Notes: generated by a model from the sequence alone, not told the origin. DNA of 64,000 bases from Alteromonas mediterranea DE (GCF_000020585.3 NC_011138.3:2809654-2873653); one strand, 5' to 3'. Shown: positions 30,423 to 41,177, counted from the stretch's first letter. A program made the numbers and translations.

Positions 30423-30640
30423 CCATACAACCCTAAAAAGCCTTGAGTATCGGCCTCATGTCCGCCTTTTGAATTCGGACAAGGGTAATGTTGCATGCAT
30501 GACAAGCTAATCGGAAGAATTGCCTTGCTATCAATCAATGTTGATAACAAGCAATTCAAGTCAAGTAGAGTAAAAAGTACGTCTTTCGACTTCTCAGTTA
30601 CTCAATTTTGATTGATTACTATTAATATCAGCTTTCCAAA

Positions 30641-30652
30641 TTGTTAAAGAAC
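30641..30652 (-). promoter_or_regulatory. rRNA antitermination boxA (spacer)
   Basis: GTTCTTTAACAA on the minus strand, a close match to boxA, followed by TTTGGAAAGCTGA as in other gammaproteobacterial spacers. NusB/NusE binding site; nusB itself is at 60.5 kb. Confidence 0.8.
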
Positions 30653-30656
30653 TATC

Positions 30657-30703
30657 GTGCAAAATCATGACGCTTTTTGTCATGACTTTTGCGCAAGGAG
30701 GAC
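30657..30703 (-). repeat. rrn-associated hairpin repeat, copy 3 (boxB-like)
   Basis: On the minus strand GTCCTCCTTGCGCAAAAG ... then TTTTGCACGATA directly before boxA, so it occupies the boxB position of the spacer antiterminator. Arms GCAAAA/TTTTGC with inner TCATGAC pairing. Confidence 0.75.
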
Positions 30704-30937
30704 CTACATTACTCTTTAAAGTATCGTAAATGCTCCCTCAGGGTAAAAAACCCTAATCAATGCTTACTGAAACAGTAAATATTCATTAGGATTTCGGGTC
30801 CAACGTGACACAAAAATCAGCTTTCTACCATAGCTTTCGATTACCGCTAACTTTAGCGAGTAGAAAAACCGTCAGTAAGCTCTGCTTCCGGTTAAGCAGC
30901 TTTTCACGACCACTTGCAATGCAAGTAAGAAGGAAAA

Positions 30938-31014
<77 letters not shown>

Positions 31015-31029
31015 AGGGTATCAAGCAAA

Positions 31030-31105
31030 TGGTGGAGCTAAGCAGGATCGAACTGCTGACCTCCTGAATGCAAATCAGGCGCTCTCCCAGCTGAGCTATA
31101 GCCCC
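31030..31105 (-). tRNA. tRNA-Ala (TGC)
   Basis: 76 nt ending in CCA. Minus strand begins GGGGCTATAGCTCAG, anticodon loop with TGC (TTTGCAT), T-arm GTTCGATCC. On the minus strand it precedes tRNA-Ile, the reverse of the common Ile-Ala order. Confidence 0.96.
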
Positions 31106-31189
31106 ATAAACTTGTGTCGTTCTTCATTTTTAAACAAGACTATCTGTGTAGGCACTGCATCAAGTGCGTCTTTCGACGTAATGGTAAGG

Positions 31190-32710
<1,521 letters not shown>

Positions 32711-32779
32711 TCAATTGTGAAATATGAATCGTCGTTGTGACACTCTTAACGAGTGCCCACACAGATTGTCTTGTCTAAA

Positions 32780-32791
32780 TTGTTAAAGAAC
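32780..32791 (-). promoter_or_regulatory. rRNA antitermination boxA (leader)
   Basis: GTTCTTTAACAA on the minus strand, followed by the conserved AGACAATCTGTG leader stretch. Lies between the promoters and 16S as expected for a minus-strand operon. Confidence 0.82.
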
Positions 32792-32794
32792 ATC

Positions 32795-32841
32795 GTGCAG
32801 AATCATGACGCTTTTTGTCGTGACTTCTGCGCAAGGAGGAC
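32795..32841 (-). repeat. rrn-associated hairpin repeat, copy 4 (boxB-like)
   Basis: Arms GCAGAA/TTCTGC plus inner pairing, then GCAAGGAGGAC; immediately upstream of boxA on the minus strand, in the boxB position of the leader. Confidence 0.75.
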
Positions 32842-32928
32842 CAACATTACTCTCAGTTGATTCGTTTTCCTTGCTCACCGCGAAGCGCTTTGCTTCTTAG
32901 TGGCTCACCCTGTTCGAGTGAGGTGCGC

Positions 32929-32956
32929 ATTATACGCTGGAAGTTTTCGTTGTCAA
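32929..32956 (-). promoter_or_regulatory. rRNA promoter P2
   Basis: Minus strand TTGACA (32951-32956), 16-base spacer, TATAAT (32929-32934), then GCGC. Both hexamers are perfect sigma-70 consensus. Confidence 0.88.
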
Positions 32957-33080
32957 CACTTTTTGAAAATTTATTTTCTGAAGCGCTTCTTCTAAACTCC
33001 CGTCTTTACTGGCCTATAAAGGTAGTAGAGACTTACCTCAGGAGGGTTGCTGTTTTGCTTTTCCCCCGAAGCGGATGCGC

Positions 33081-33108
33081 ATTTTAGGGAAATGAGCGCT
33101 CACGTCAA
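33081..33108 (-). promoter_or_regulatory. rRNA promoter P1
   Basis: Minus strand TTGACG (33103-33108), 16-base spacer, TAAAAT (33081-33086), followed by a GC-rich discriminator GCGC typical of stringently controlled rRNA promoters. An A/T-rich block upstream may be an UP element. Confidence 0.85.
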
Positions 33109-33130
33109 CTACTTTTTTAAATAAACATAA

Positions 33131-33156
33131 AAAAAGCGACCTTTCGGTCGCTTTTT
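33131..33156 (-). terminator. Terminator after pssA
   Basis: AAAAAGCGACC, loop TTTC, GGTCGCTTTTT. Perfect stem with A/T runs on both sides; it ends pssA and insulates it from the rRNA promoters. Confidence 0.85.
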
Positions 33157-33281
33157 AATCTAAACGTGTATTTAACCAGCGCTTTTATCAAAACTGCTAC
33201 AATTTCGCTGAGTAAATCTAGAGTCACACTAACTATTGCTGCCTACCTTTTACAAGGTTATCTTCAGATAGAGTGCAAAGA

Positions 33282-34079
33282 CTACTTATTTTCTTGATGC
33301 TCATCTTCCCGCTTAGCATCACCTTTAAAATCCGCGTCTTCTTCGTGATCGCCTACTACATCATCTAACGTTACTTTATCAACGGTTCTAAATGTATTAA
33401 TTGGACCTGCCAGCGCATAAAGTGCAAATACTAAGAAAAGTACCAGTGCTGGCTCGGTTGCAACAACGACAAATATGAGAAGCACCAGCAATAGACCTAC
33501 AAAAGGAACTTTGCCATGCCAGTTAACTTCTTTAAAGGAGTTATATTTGAAGTTACTCACCATAAGGAGGCCAGCTAGGCCTGTAACTGCTGCAACTAAT
33601 AAGCCGTAGTCAGTACCAACCGCATCGTATTCTACGCCAACCCATACAAGCCCGGAAACAACTGCCGCAGCAGCTGGGCTAGCAAGACCTTGGAAGAAAC
33701 GTTTGTCAGCTATTCCCACCTGCGTATTAAAGCGTGCAAGACGAAGTGCTGCGCCCGCCACATAGACGAAAGCGGCTAACCAGCCCAATTTACCAAGCTC
33801 TGTTAACCCCCAGTTATAAGCCACGAGTGCTGGCGCCATACCAAATGAAACCATGTCGGCCATAGAGTCATATTCAGCACCAAAGTCACTTTGCGTATTT
33901 GTCATTCGTGCTACACGACCATCGAGGCCATCAAAAATCATAGCTACAAATATAGCAACAGCGGCAGCTTCGAAGCGGCCGTTCATAGACGACACAACAG
34001 CGAAGAAACCTGAAAACAAACCTGCTGTTGTTAATAAATTGGGAAGTAAGTATATCCCTTTACGTTTTTGTTCAGACAT
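33282..34079 (-). CDS. pssA: CDP-diacylglycerol-serine O-phosphatidyltransferase
   Basis: Integral membrane enzyme making phosphatidylserine from CDP-diacylglycerol and serine, the first step to phosphatidylethanolamine. A 265-residue CDP-alcohol phosphotransferase with the catalytic signature DGLDGRVARM ... DFGAEYDSMAD (aspartates of DGxxAR-x8-GxxxDxxxD all kept) and about six to eight hydrophobic helices. The last 30 residues are highly charged (EEDADFKGDAKREDEHQ) and form a cytoplasmic tail. This membrane type (Bacillus-like class II) differs from the peripheral PssA of E. coli. The gene stands alone and has its own terminator. Confidence 0.93.
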   Translation of the reverse strand: MSEQKRKGIYLLPNLLTTAGLFSGFFAVVSSMNGRFEAAAVAIFVAMIFDGLDGRVARMTNTQSDFGAEYDSMADMVSFGMAPALVAYNWGLTELGKLGWLAAFVYVAGAALRLARFNTQVGIADKRFFQGLASPAAAAVVSGLVWVGVEYDAVGTDYGLLVAAVTGLAGLLMVSNFKYNSFKEVNWHGKVPFVGLLLVLLIFVVVATEPALVLFLVFALYALAGPINTFRTVDKVTLDDVVGDHEEDADFKGDAKREDEHQENK

Positions 34080-34463
34080 ATGTCCTCGTACTTCTACATA
34101 TAATAAGGCTAATTATTTCACAGATATCCAGTAACGCATAGCAAAGTAAAAAGGCAGCGTGCTTCCTTACTAAAAATCCTTGAATAAGCTCAATTAGAAA
34201 AATCATTGAATATATTCAATATGCGCGCCTTCCCCAACTAAGCTTGCCTCCAGGCATTTCTATCTGCGGTGTGTTTTAGATATCGATTTCACAAACACTA
34301 ATAACTAGGTATACGGCAACATACCTTAAATAGGTCACCGTTCATATATCATACAAGTCCATGTTGAAATTAGGTACTCACTAAGTGTGCGCCAATAGAA
34401 AGGTGCAACGCTATCTTAGTATGTACTAGAAGCGAAAAGCGCTTCTTTTATAGGAAAGCAATT
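34080..34463. other. Upstream region of first PEP-CTERM gene
   Basis: About 380 AT-rich bases between divergent genes. A small hairpin GAAGCG/CGCTTC (34429-34445) followed by TTTTA sits 18 bases before the ATG and could be an attenuator. I found GG and GC doublets near 34253-34267 spaced 11 rather than the 10 bases required for a sigma-54 promoter, so I do not call one. Confidence 0.4.
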
Positions 34464-35402
34464 ATGCTATTACTTCCAAAACACTTTTCTTTGCAAACTG
34501 TGCTTTTACTTTCCACGGCATTGCTATCTTCGATTATCGTTAATCCAGCATCTGCTACATACTACAATAACCACAACTATTCTTACTGCGGCTCATCAAG
34601 TAACAATAGCGACCAAAGCAAAGTATGTAACTCCCCCCTTGGCGAGCATACTTATGACCTAGTAAGTGATGGTGTGTATAACAGTATTGAAACCACTAAA
34701 TCATCGGTGAGTGTTAATGGCGTTAATATATCAATGTCTGCGTTCTCGGATACAAATAATGTCACTGGCGAGACCGTCGTTGGTGCCGAGTTGGAAAAAA
34801 TATCTGATAAATGGGCTTATGGCGTTACCAACAATGATGAAGCTTGGTATAACGGTAGCTCTGACCATGCTATTGATAACCTCAACTACTATTACGAGGG
34901 TAGTAAAAATGCCTATTATAGTGGAATGACCAATGTCGAACGAGACTATGATTTTGTATTGCTATCGTTTGACTCTGCGGTAACACTGACTGGCGCCAGC
35001 TTTTCTTGGCTTTACAGCAGTAACGATAGCCAAGTATCTGTAGCGGCATTAAGCGATACTTCGAAATTGACCTCGGGTATTAATACTTGGGGTGATATCG
35101 TAGCCGATGCATTAACGTCAGCGTCGTTTGATATAGAAAACTGCGAATATTTAGACCACCGCGCAGACTTTACGTTCACTGAGTCGGCCCAGTATTGGTT
35201 GGTGGGTGCATACAACACTGTATTTGGTAAAACAACTGACGGAAGAATAGGTAACGACGCGTTTAAACTTGCGAATATCGGTTTCTCTATCTCAGAAACA
35301 GCGGGTACACCAGATACCACCGAAGTGTCTGAACCTGGAACTATCGGCCTACTCATGGCCTGCTCACTCTTCGTCATATGGCGCCGCAAAAAACTTGTTT
35401 AA
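34464..35402 (+). CDS. PEP-CTERM domain exported protein
   Basis: A 312-residue secreted protein with an N-terminal signal peptide (cut probably after ASA near residue 31) and a C-terminal sorting tripartite signal: SEPG motif, hydrophobic helix (TIGLLMACSLFVIW) and basic end RRKKLV. Such tails are cut by exosortase/archaeosortase-like enzymes. The middle is low in cysteine, rich in Ser, Asn and Tyr, and shares YWLVGAYNTVFG, a NDAFKL motif and the WGYG-like motif with the next gene, so the two are paralogues. Function is unknown; PEP-CTERM proteins are associated with exopolysaccharide matrices. No exosortase gene is in the window. Confidence 0.88.
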   Translation: MLLLPKHFSLQTVLLLSTALLSSIIVNPASATYYNNHNYSYCGSSSNNSDQSKVCNSPLGEHTYDLVSDGVYNSIETTKSSVSVNGVNISMSAFSDTNNVTGETVVGAELEKISDKWAYGVTNNDEAWYNGSSDHAIDNLNYYYEGSKNAYYSGMTNVERDYDFVLLSFDSAVTLTGASFSWLYSSNDSQVSVAALSDTSKLTSGINTWGDIVADALTSASFDIENCEYLDHRADFTFTESAQYWLVGAYNTVFGKTTDGRIGNDAFKLANIGFSISETAGTPDTTEVSEPGTIGLLMACSLFVIWRRKKLV

Positions 35403-35421
35403 TGAAATTAGACTTTAGATC

Positions 35422-35455
35422 ACTGACAGGTGGTACGACCTGTCAGTTTTTTTTA
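35422..35455 (+). terminator. Terminator of first PEP-CTERM gene
   Basis: Stem CTGACAGGT/ACCTGTCAG (35423-35446) followed by eight Ts. Confidence 0.9.
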
Positions 35456-35506
35456 CTACCTAGCAAGACCAGCGAAAAAAAACACCAAATAACAACAACT
35501 TAATTC

Positions 35507-35521
35507 TGGCACAAATTATGC
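35507..35521 (+). promoter_or_regulatory. Sigma-54-type promoter of second PEP-CTERM gene
   Basis: TGGCAC-AAATT-ATGC: GG (35508-35509) and GC (35520-35521) doublets separated by exactly 10 bases, close to the TGGCAC-N5-TTGC consensus. It lies about 42 bases before the ATG. PEP-CTERM systems often use the sigma-54-dependent regulator PrsR, which fits. Confidence 0.65.
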
Positions 35522-35562
35522 CCAAGAAAGATTATCTGTAGTAGTAGTTGTTGTATGTAAAA

Positions 35563-36414
35563 ATGAAAAAATTAATTCCTCTGTTTGTTTTATTTGCGCT
35601 ACATGTTAGTTCCCTGAAAGCCGAAGATACGCTTGTTAAAGAGTATTCATATGACCTTATGTCACATAGCTCTTCAGACGTATTAAACCCTTTAGGGATT
35701 GATATAGACGGTGTGAATGTAACGCTATCCGCATGGGCGGATACTGCAACTTCATCACAGACTGATGTTCAATGGCAATGTCGGCGATGGGCATGTTATC
35801 CAAGGCAAGTCACAGTCACTCATGATCTTGACACTGTAGAATCTGCAACAGCACAACTTGTCAACGGCTGGGGATATGGAATAAGAAATGACCTGGAGTC
35901 TAGAGGCAGTCATCAAACCATCGATAACTATGGTGAAAGTATAAACGGAACGTTTGTAGATTCCTTCGAATATCTGCTATTTTCTTTTGACTCAGAAGTA
36001 AACATCTCTCAAATCGATTTCGGATGGCACGCAGGTTATGATCAACAAGTGTCTGTTGTATCAATCGCTAATTCGGCTGAGATAGAATCTGCCTCGTGGA
36101 GTTCTATTGTTTCAAACCAAACAACGCTTAACGCTATCTCTGCTTCTTTCAACATCGTTGGAAGCCAAAATAATGGGTCTGCAAATCTACAATCGTTAAG
36201 TAATACATATTCTAATTATTGGCTAGTGGGCGCTTACAATAAGACCTTCGGAGACATTGGTGGGCACGACTATAATGATGCTTTCAAAATATCATCAATT
36301 CAATTTGAAAGTAAGCTAACCCCACCACCTAGACAAGTAAGTGAACCTGGTGCTTTAGCTTTAATGAGCTTAGGTTTAGGTCTTGTTCTTTATAGACGTA
36401 AGCGTCGCGTTTAA
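35563..36414 (+). CDS. PEP-CTERM domain exported protein
   Basis: Paralogue of the preceding protein, 283 residues from the ATG at 35563 (an in-frame TTG at 35548 is less likely). Signal peptide ends near SSLKA; the C-terminus has VSEPGALALMSLGLGLVLY and a basic end RRKRRV, a textbook PEP-CTERM signal. Shared motifs with the upstream protein are SYDLMSH/TYDLVSD, YLLFSFDSEV, YWLVGAYNKTFG and YNDAFKIS. It has its own sigma-54-like promoter and terminator, so the two paralogues can be regulated separately. Function is unknown. Confidence 0.9.
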   Translation: MKKLIPLFVLFALHVSSLKAEDTLVKEYSYDLMSHSSSDVLNPLGIDIDGVNVTLSAWADTATSSQTDVQWQCRRWACYPRQVTVTHDLDTVESATAQLVNGWGYGIRNDLESRGSHQTIDNYGESINGTFVDSFEYLLFSFDSEVNISQIDFGWHAGYDQQVSVVSIANSAEIESASWSSIVSNQTTLNAISASFNIVGSQNNGSANLQSLSNTYSNYWLVGAYNKTFGDIGGHDYNDAFKISSIQFESKLTPPPRQVSEPGALALMSLGLGLVLYRRKRRV

Positions 36415-36449
36415 TTGTTTAAAAACGCTTAGAAAACACGTATCTTTAG

Positions 36450-36474
36450 AAGGTGGCTTAGGCCACCTTTTTTT
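36450..36474 (+). terminator. Terminator of second PEP-CTERM gene
   Basis: AAGGTGGC, loop TTAG, GCCACCTT, then seven Ts. Confidence 0.9.
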
Positions 36475-36519
36475 ATGCTATTTTAAAGCCAGTGGCTAGG
36501 CTAAATATCGAAGGTTTAT

Positions 36520-39333
36520 ATGGATTTTTTTAATAATAAAAAGCGTGTTGTGCATCGCGCTATTATCTCTGCAGTTGCCTCATCGTTAATCGTATTCAAC
36601 AGTTTTGCTACTACATCAGAAGACTATGAGAAGGCCCTCACCGCATTTAATCAAAACGAGTACGATGAAGCCTATATTCACCTTAAAAATAGCTTACAAA
36701 AAGACCCAGAAAACTTGGCTGCAAAGATATTAATGGGCGAAATATTGCTTATTAATGGCTACTTAACTGCAGCCGAAATGGAGTTTGTAGAAGCGCTGGA
36801 AATGGGTGCTGATATCAATCTCCTTGCAGAACCCCTAGGCAACACCTGGCTGTTTCTTAACAGGTACCAAGAAATTGTAGATTTCTCTGATTTAAACAAG
36901 CTCTCTGGTGAAGCAGAGCGCGAGTGGCTGATGATTCGTGCAACAGCGTGCATCAGACTAGAAGACGAACAATGTGCATTGCGCGACTACAACACTATTG
37001 TGTCACGTACGCCTAACTTTGTGCCAGCCATAAATGGGTTAGCTTCCATTGCCCTTCAAAATGAAGATTTACCGAAAGCGACCTCCCTTGTCGACAAGGC
37101 TATGTCACTAGAGCCTGAGAACGCCATAACATGGCGCTTGAAAGGGCAACTTTCGTACCGACAGGGTGATACTGACGCAGCAACGGCACACTTACAAAAA
37201 GCGCTGACATTTAACCGCGACGACCCTATAGCGCTGCGAAATCTAGTGGACTTGTATTTAGAAGCGAAAGACTATGATACGGCCAAGCTATTCGTTGATG
37301 AAATTATTGAAGACACGCCAAACGATCCTTTGGCCATTTTACTTAATAGCTGGTTGCAAAGCAGAGACAACCAACAAGCTATCGACAACGAAAAGCTTAA
37401 AGAGCTTAACGACTTTATGGCGCAGCTCGACCCTGAGCTTATAACCTCGCAGCCTATGCTGCTTTATATAAGCGGTCTAACCAACTTCTTCAACAACAAC
37501 ATGGAGACTGCAGCAAAAGATTTTAGCGCTTATCTGCAACAAGAGCCGGAAGATTTGCAGGCGGTATTAATGCTGAGCCAAGTTTATATGGCTACACAGC
37601 AGGATAAGCAAGCGCTTGCGCTGCTTGAGCGTCATCAAGATGCACTAATGGAAGACCCTGACTCAGCATTGCTATTAGGTGATTTGTTTATTCGTCAAAA
37701 CAAAGCATTTAAAGCTGAGCGCCTTTTGCAAAACCTTGAATACAAGTACCCGAATGAAAACAAGCTTCAGCTATTTAAAATCAAATTAATGGCTGCAAGG
37801 GGTAAGCAAGCCGAAGCCTTGAGTATTCTTGAGAAGAACCTACCTGCTTACAAAGATAACGCAGGCTTTCTTTTCACTTATTCATTGATGAATTTACAAG
37901 CACAGCAGTTTGAAAACGCACTAAAAGGTGCCAACCTGCTTAGCGAACTGTTTCCCGACGAAGCTGAAGTGTACAACCTAAAAGCGGGCATTTTGATTAG
38001 ACAGGGTCAATTGGCGGAAGCTAAAGCCAATATCGAAAAAGCGCTCGCGCAGAACCCTACCCTCTTTCCGGCTAAATTCAATTTGGCCGCGACAGAAAGT
38101 CGCTTAGGAAACGTGGATACGTCTAATCAGTTAATAGAAGAACTTCTTGAGCTGTCACCGCAGCATAATGAAACCTTAATGCTGAAAGCGTTCAACTTGA
38201 CCAAAGCGGGTAATGTAGATGAAGCGAAGCAAATTTACCTTGATATATTAACGCTTAATCCTTCGAATATCGGAGCGAGAGAGCGCGTTTCATCTTTATA
38301 TCAGCAACAAGGCGATACAAAGAATGCACTGTATCATTTAGACCTGCTTATTAAAGATGACTTTGACAATGCTGACTACCTTCTTCGTAAAGCAGCGCTT
38401 CAGTTAGGGAATAACCAGCGTGCTGATGCCGAGAAAACACTGAGCATTGCAAGAAATTTCATAAACGACGATGCAGGTAAGTTAATTGCCTATGCCGACC
38501 AAGCTCGTAGCATTGGCAACGATGAAGACGCTTTAGATGCTATGGCACGTGCTTATGAAATAGCGAATTCAAGTACTTTTGTTACGTTGCGCTACACTAG
38601 TCTGCTATTAGACCTACAAAACAACGACAAAGCACAGTCTTTACTAACGAGCATTCCTAAAGACCAGCAGCAAAACCCGGTCTATCATTTCTTGAAAGGT
38701 CGTTTAGAAGCAAATAAGGGCAAAAATGATCGTGCAATCGCGGCTTTCGAAAAAGCACTGGACGTAGACTCTACGTTTGCTCAAGCGTTTATTGCTATAT
38801 ACAACTATGCACTGAACGAACAGTTCGTCGATGTATTTTTGAATACTGCTCGCAAACTCATTGCTGAAAATGAGAATAACCTGCTAGCAAAAAATCTGTT
38901 GGCTCAGTACTTATTCTTTATTCAAGAATTTGACGAATCGATAGCGCTTTATAAAGCGCTTATTGAGGAGCCGAACCTTCTCAACCCCGCCGAAGCCTAT
39001 AACCGTTTGGCTATCATGCATATTGAAACGTCGCTGGTTACGGCAAAAAACTATGCCCGACAAGCTTACGAATTGCAGCCTAATTCAGCCAAAATACTGG
39101 ATACTTACGGGCATATTAAAGCGCTGCAAGGAGATTACGAAGGCAGTCTTAAAATGCTTCGAGATGCCTTTGCCAGGGATGCTAACGACCCAAATATTCG
39201 CTACCACCTAGGCTATACCCTCGCTAAACTAAATAGAATTGAGGAAGCGAAGAAAGAGCTAGAGTATGCAGTAAATGTAGAGCGCCCTTTCTTTAGGCGT
39301 CCACAAGCTAGAGCATTATTAGAGAGCCTATAG
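36520..39333 (+). CDS. prsT: PEP-CTERM system TPR protein PrsT
   Basis: A 937-residue protein with an N-terminal signal/anchor (about residues 12-30) followed by about twenty tetratricopeptide repeats covering the whole length (for example NLAAKILMGEILLINGYLTA, AITWRLKGQLSYRQGDTDAA, NPTLFPAKFNLAATESRLGN). Length and all-TPR architecture match PrsT of exosortase gene sets. Relatives are described as putative lipoproteins, but the signal region here (SSLIVFNSFATTSEDYEKA) has no cysteine, so it should be soluble or membrane-anchored by its signal. It follows two PEP-CTERM proteins, consistent with a role in their export or assembly. Confidence 0.85.
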   Translation: MDFFNNKKRVVHRAIISAVASSLIVFNSFATTSEDYEKALTAFNQNEYDEAYIHLKNSLQKDPENLAAKILMGEILLINGYLTAAEMEFVEALEMGADINLLAEPLGNTWLFLNRYQEIVDFSDLNKLSGEAEREWLMIRATACIRLEDEQCALRDYNTIVSRTPNFVPAINGLASIALQNEDLPKATSLVDKAMSLEPENAITWRLKGQLSYRQGDTDAATAHLQKALTFNRDDPIALRNLVDLYLEAKDYDTAKLFVDEIIEDTPNDPLAILLNSWLQSRDNQQAIDNEKLKELNDFMAQLDPELITSQPMLLYISGLTNFFNNNMETAAKDFSAYLQQEPEDLQAVLMLSQVYMATQQDKQALALLERHQDALMEDPDSALLLGDLFIRQNKAFKAERLLQNLEYKYPNENKLQLFKIKLMAARGKQAEALSILEKNLPAYKDNAGFLFTYSLMNLQAQQFENALKGANLLSELFPDEAEVYNLKAGILIRQGQLAEAKANIEKALAQNPTLFPAKFNLAATESRLGNVDTSNQLIEELLELSPQHNETLMLKAFNLTKAGNVDEAKQIYLDILTLNPSNIGARERVSSLYQQQGDTKNALYHLDLLIKDDFDNADYLLRKAALQLGNNQRADAEKTLSIARNFINDDAGKLIAYADQARSIGNDEDALDAMARAYEIANSSTFVTLRYTSLLLDLQNNDKAQSLLTSIPKDQQQNPVYHFLKGRLEANKGKNDRAIAAFEKALDVDSTFAQAFIAIYNYALNEQFVDVFLNTARKLIAENENNLLAKNLLAQYLFFIQEFDESIALYKALIEEPNLLNPAEAYNRLAIMHIETSLVTAKNYARQAYELQPNSAKILDTYGHIKALQGDYEGSLKMLRDAFARDANDPNIRYHLGYTLAKLNRIEEAKKELEYAVNVERPFFRRPQARALLESL

Positions 39334-39346
39334 GGCTCTCTTTATC
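39320..39346. terminator. Terminator between prsT and dld
   Basis: AGAGAGCC, loop TATA region, GGCTCTCT, overlapping the prsT stop codon. Short T-run; probably shared by the convergent genes. Confidence 0.55.
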
Positions 39347-39351
39347 TCTTG

Positions 39352-41055
39352 CTAAACACAGCATGAACAATTGCGTTTATGCTTCTCCATCTTACCAATG
39401 CCTGGGTTAAAGGTATTGGTAGGATCTAGCTCTCTGTAAAACTGCTGCAGAGTGTCCTCCGCTTCATATAGATGCCCAACATTATGCTCTGCGGGGTACT
39501 TAGCGCCTCTGCTATCTAGTAACGCCAACATGTCCGCTTTTACTTTTTTAGCGTCGCTGCCCTTTTTAAGTATGTAATCTTGATGGAAAACATGACAAAA
39601 GAAATGGCCGTAATAAAGGGGCTTTTCTACATGCATAGCGATATGCGCTGGCAGCTTTTCTACCCAGAACTCATCGTTACGCCTTAAAGCAATATCTAAG
39701 GCTAATATGTCCCCCACCTGCTTATGGTGTAAAGTTTGATAACGCACCGCTGCGCCCGCGGCGGCAAATCGTAGTAAAAACGCCTTGGCGGCCTCTTCGT
39801 CGCTACACTCAATATACCCACCGTCTAATTGCTCTTGCGTAAACAGCTTTGATAGCAGTGCTTTTGCCTCTTCAATACCACCATCGCTCATTTTAAGGAT
39901 TAAGTGATGCTCGTACTTGTTGCGGAAAGTTCTCAAACTTTGCGGTATCTGGTCAGGAAAGAACTTACTGCCAAACTGCATTACCCTGTCACTAAAATAA
40001 GGTGGTAGTAGTGGTAGCTTATTCAGCACGCCATCCACCCGCCCTTTTAACGCGAACATTTTGGGTAACGAATCTGTGCCTAAACGCTGAACGCTCAAAA
40101 TAGTATCTTTACCGTAGATATCAGCAATATCGAACATTTCTCTATGAAGATATTCTCCGACTTCTGGCACGTTGTCGAACTGCGACAGAATTTCTCGTCG
40201 AATGCGCGTAAGTACGGCAGCATCGTTTGTTCCAATATAAAACGTCTGCTCTTTTGTAGGTACTTCAAAGGTATCAAGGCGTACCGCAAACACGGCAATT
40301 TTCCCGGCACAGCCACTTGCTTCATAAAGACGTGTGGGGTCAGCATTAAAACGGCTTGGAGTATCGGCGTTTACGTCGCGAACTATGTGCACATAATCAC
40401 TCGCTGACGCTTTTTTTTCCGTAGTAGGTAGCGTTGTAGGAAAATTGCCCGACGACAAATTTCCAATGATTTCTTCAGGCGTTTCGCCTAAGTCTATGCC
40501 TAGATGATTAACAAGCGTGAGTTCGCCGTTCTGGTCTACGTGGGCAAACAACGATAACTCTGTATACGCGGGCCCCCTCTTTACTAGTGCTCCCCCTGAG
40601 TTATTGGCAACACCACCAACGATAGATGCCCCTAAACACGAAGAGCCAATTACGGAATGCGGCGCACGCCCCAGTGGTTTTAATACCTTTTCAAGCTTAA
40701 ATAACGTTGCTCCAGGAAAACTTAAAACCTGCTTTCCTTTGTTTAGCAACACGATGTCATCCATGGCTAAAGTATTAATAACCACTACTGGCCTGTCGTA
40801 ATCCTCACCGCTTGGCGTAGAGCCTTCTGTTAACCCCGTTTTCGCGGCCTGCATGATGATAATACAATTATACTCAACGCAAACTTTAAGTGCTTCCCAA
40901 TACTGCATTAGCGTATGCGGAAAAAGGACGGCTAATGCCTCACCTTCACCAGAGCGCCACCCTTTGCGATAGTGTTCTGTTTGGCGCTGCCCCACAGCAA
41001 TATTACTTTCCCCGAGCACGCGTTTAAATGCGTTAATAATTGGGGCTGATTGCAT
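39352..41055 (-). CDS. dld: Quinone-dependent D-lactate dehydrogenase
   Basis: Peripheral inner-membrane flavoenzyme oxidising D-lactate to pyruvate and passing electrons to quinone. At 567 residues it matches E. coli Dld (571). The FAD-binding PCMH-type domain is at the N-terminus (MQAAKTGLTEGSTPSGEDYD, FPGATLFKLEKVLKPLGRAP, IGSSCLGASIVGGVANNSGG), followed by the membrane-binding/cap region; the C-terminus has EHNVGHLYEA and a final cysteine-rich CSCC tail. It is convergent with prsT and downstream of clpB but separated from it by a terminator. Confidence 0.95.
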   Translation of the reverse strand: MQSAPIINAFKRVLGESNIAVGQRQTEHYRKGWRSGEGEALAVLFPHTLMQYWEALKVCVEYNCIIIMQAAKTGLTEGSTPSGEDYDRPVVVINTLAMDDIVLLNKGKQVLSFPGATLFKLEKVLKPLGRAPHSVIGSSCLGASIVGGVANNSGGALVKRGPAYTELSLFAHVDQNGELTLVNHLGIDLGETPEEIIGNLSSGNFPTTLPTTEKKASASDYVHIVRDVNADTPSRFNADPTRLYEASGCAGKIAVFAVRLDTFEVPTKEQTFYIGTNDAAVLTRIRREILSQFDNVPEVGEYLHREMFDIADIYGKDTILSVQRLGTDSLPKMFALKGRVDGVLNKLPLLPPYFSDRVMQFGSKFFPDQIPQSLRTFRNKYEHHLILKMSDGGIEEAKALLSKLFTQEQLDGGYIECSDEEAAKAFLLRFAAAGAAVRYQTLHHKQVGDILALDIALRRNDEFWVEKLPAHIAMHVEKPLYYGHFFCHVFHQDYILKKGSDAKKVKADMLALLDSRGAKYPAEHNVGHLYEAEDTLQQFYRELDPTNTFNPGIGKMEKHKRNCSCCV

Positions 41056-41125
41056 GCTTAACTCCTAAAACTCATCACAAGATTTTTTCTCCCTGTAAAC
41101 TAAAGGAAAAGGTTATACCAAAACA

Positions 41126-41156
41126 ATAAAAAAGGCACTGGAGTGAAGTGCCTTTG
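41126..41156 (-). terminator. Terminator of clpB
   Basis: On the minus strand AAAGGCACT, loop TCACTCC, AGTGCCTTT followed by Ts (41131-41155 stem). Confidence 0.85.
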
Positions 41157-41177
41157 TAATGATTAATACGTCTTCTT

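Larger units (their letters stand above)
30423..30937 (-). other. 16S-23S spacer, 23S side
   Basis: About 515 bases of internal transcribed spacer in minus orientation. It ends against the 23S with GGGTTGTATGG, the usual sequence before a 23S 5' end, and contains boxA at 30641-30652 and hairpin copy 3 at 30657-30703. No protein gene. Confidence 0.75.
32711..33281 (-). other. rRNA operon leader and promoter region
   Basis: About 570 bases without a protein gene. From right to left it holds the pssA terminator (33131-33156), P1, P2, hairpin copy 4, boxA and a conserved leader with GACAATCTGTGTGGGCACTC, as in E. coli rrn leaders. Confidence 0.8.

Noticed and set aside
34429..34450. Intrinsic terminator just before the first PEP-CTERM gene
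   Set aside because: The stem is only six pairs and lies 18 bases before the start codon; kept only as a note on a possible attenuator.
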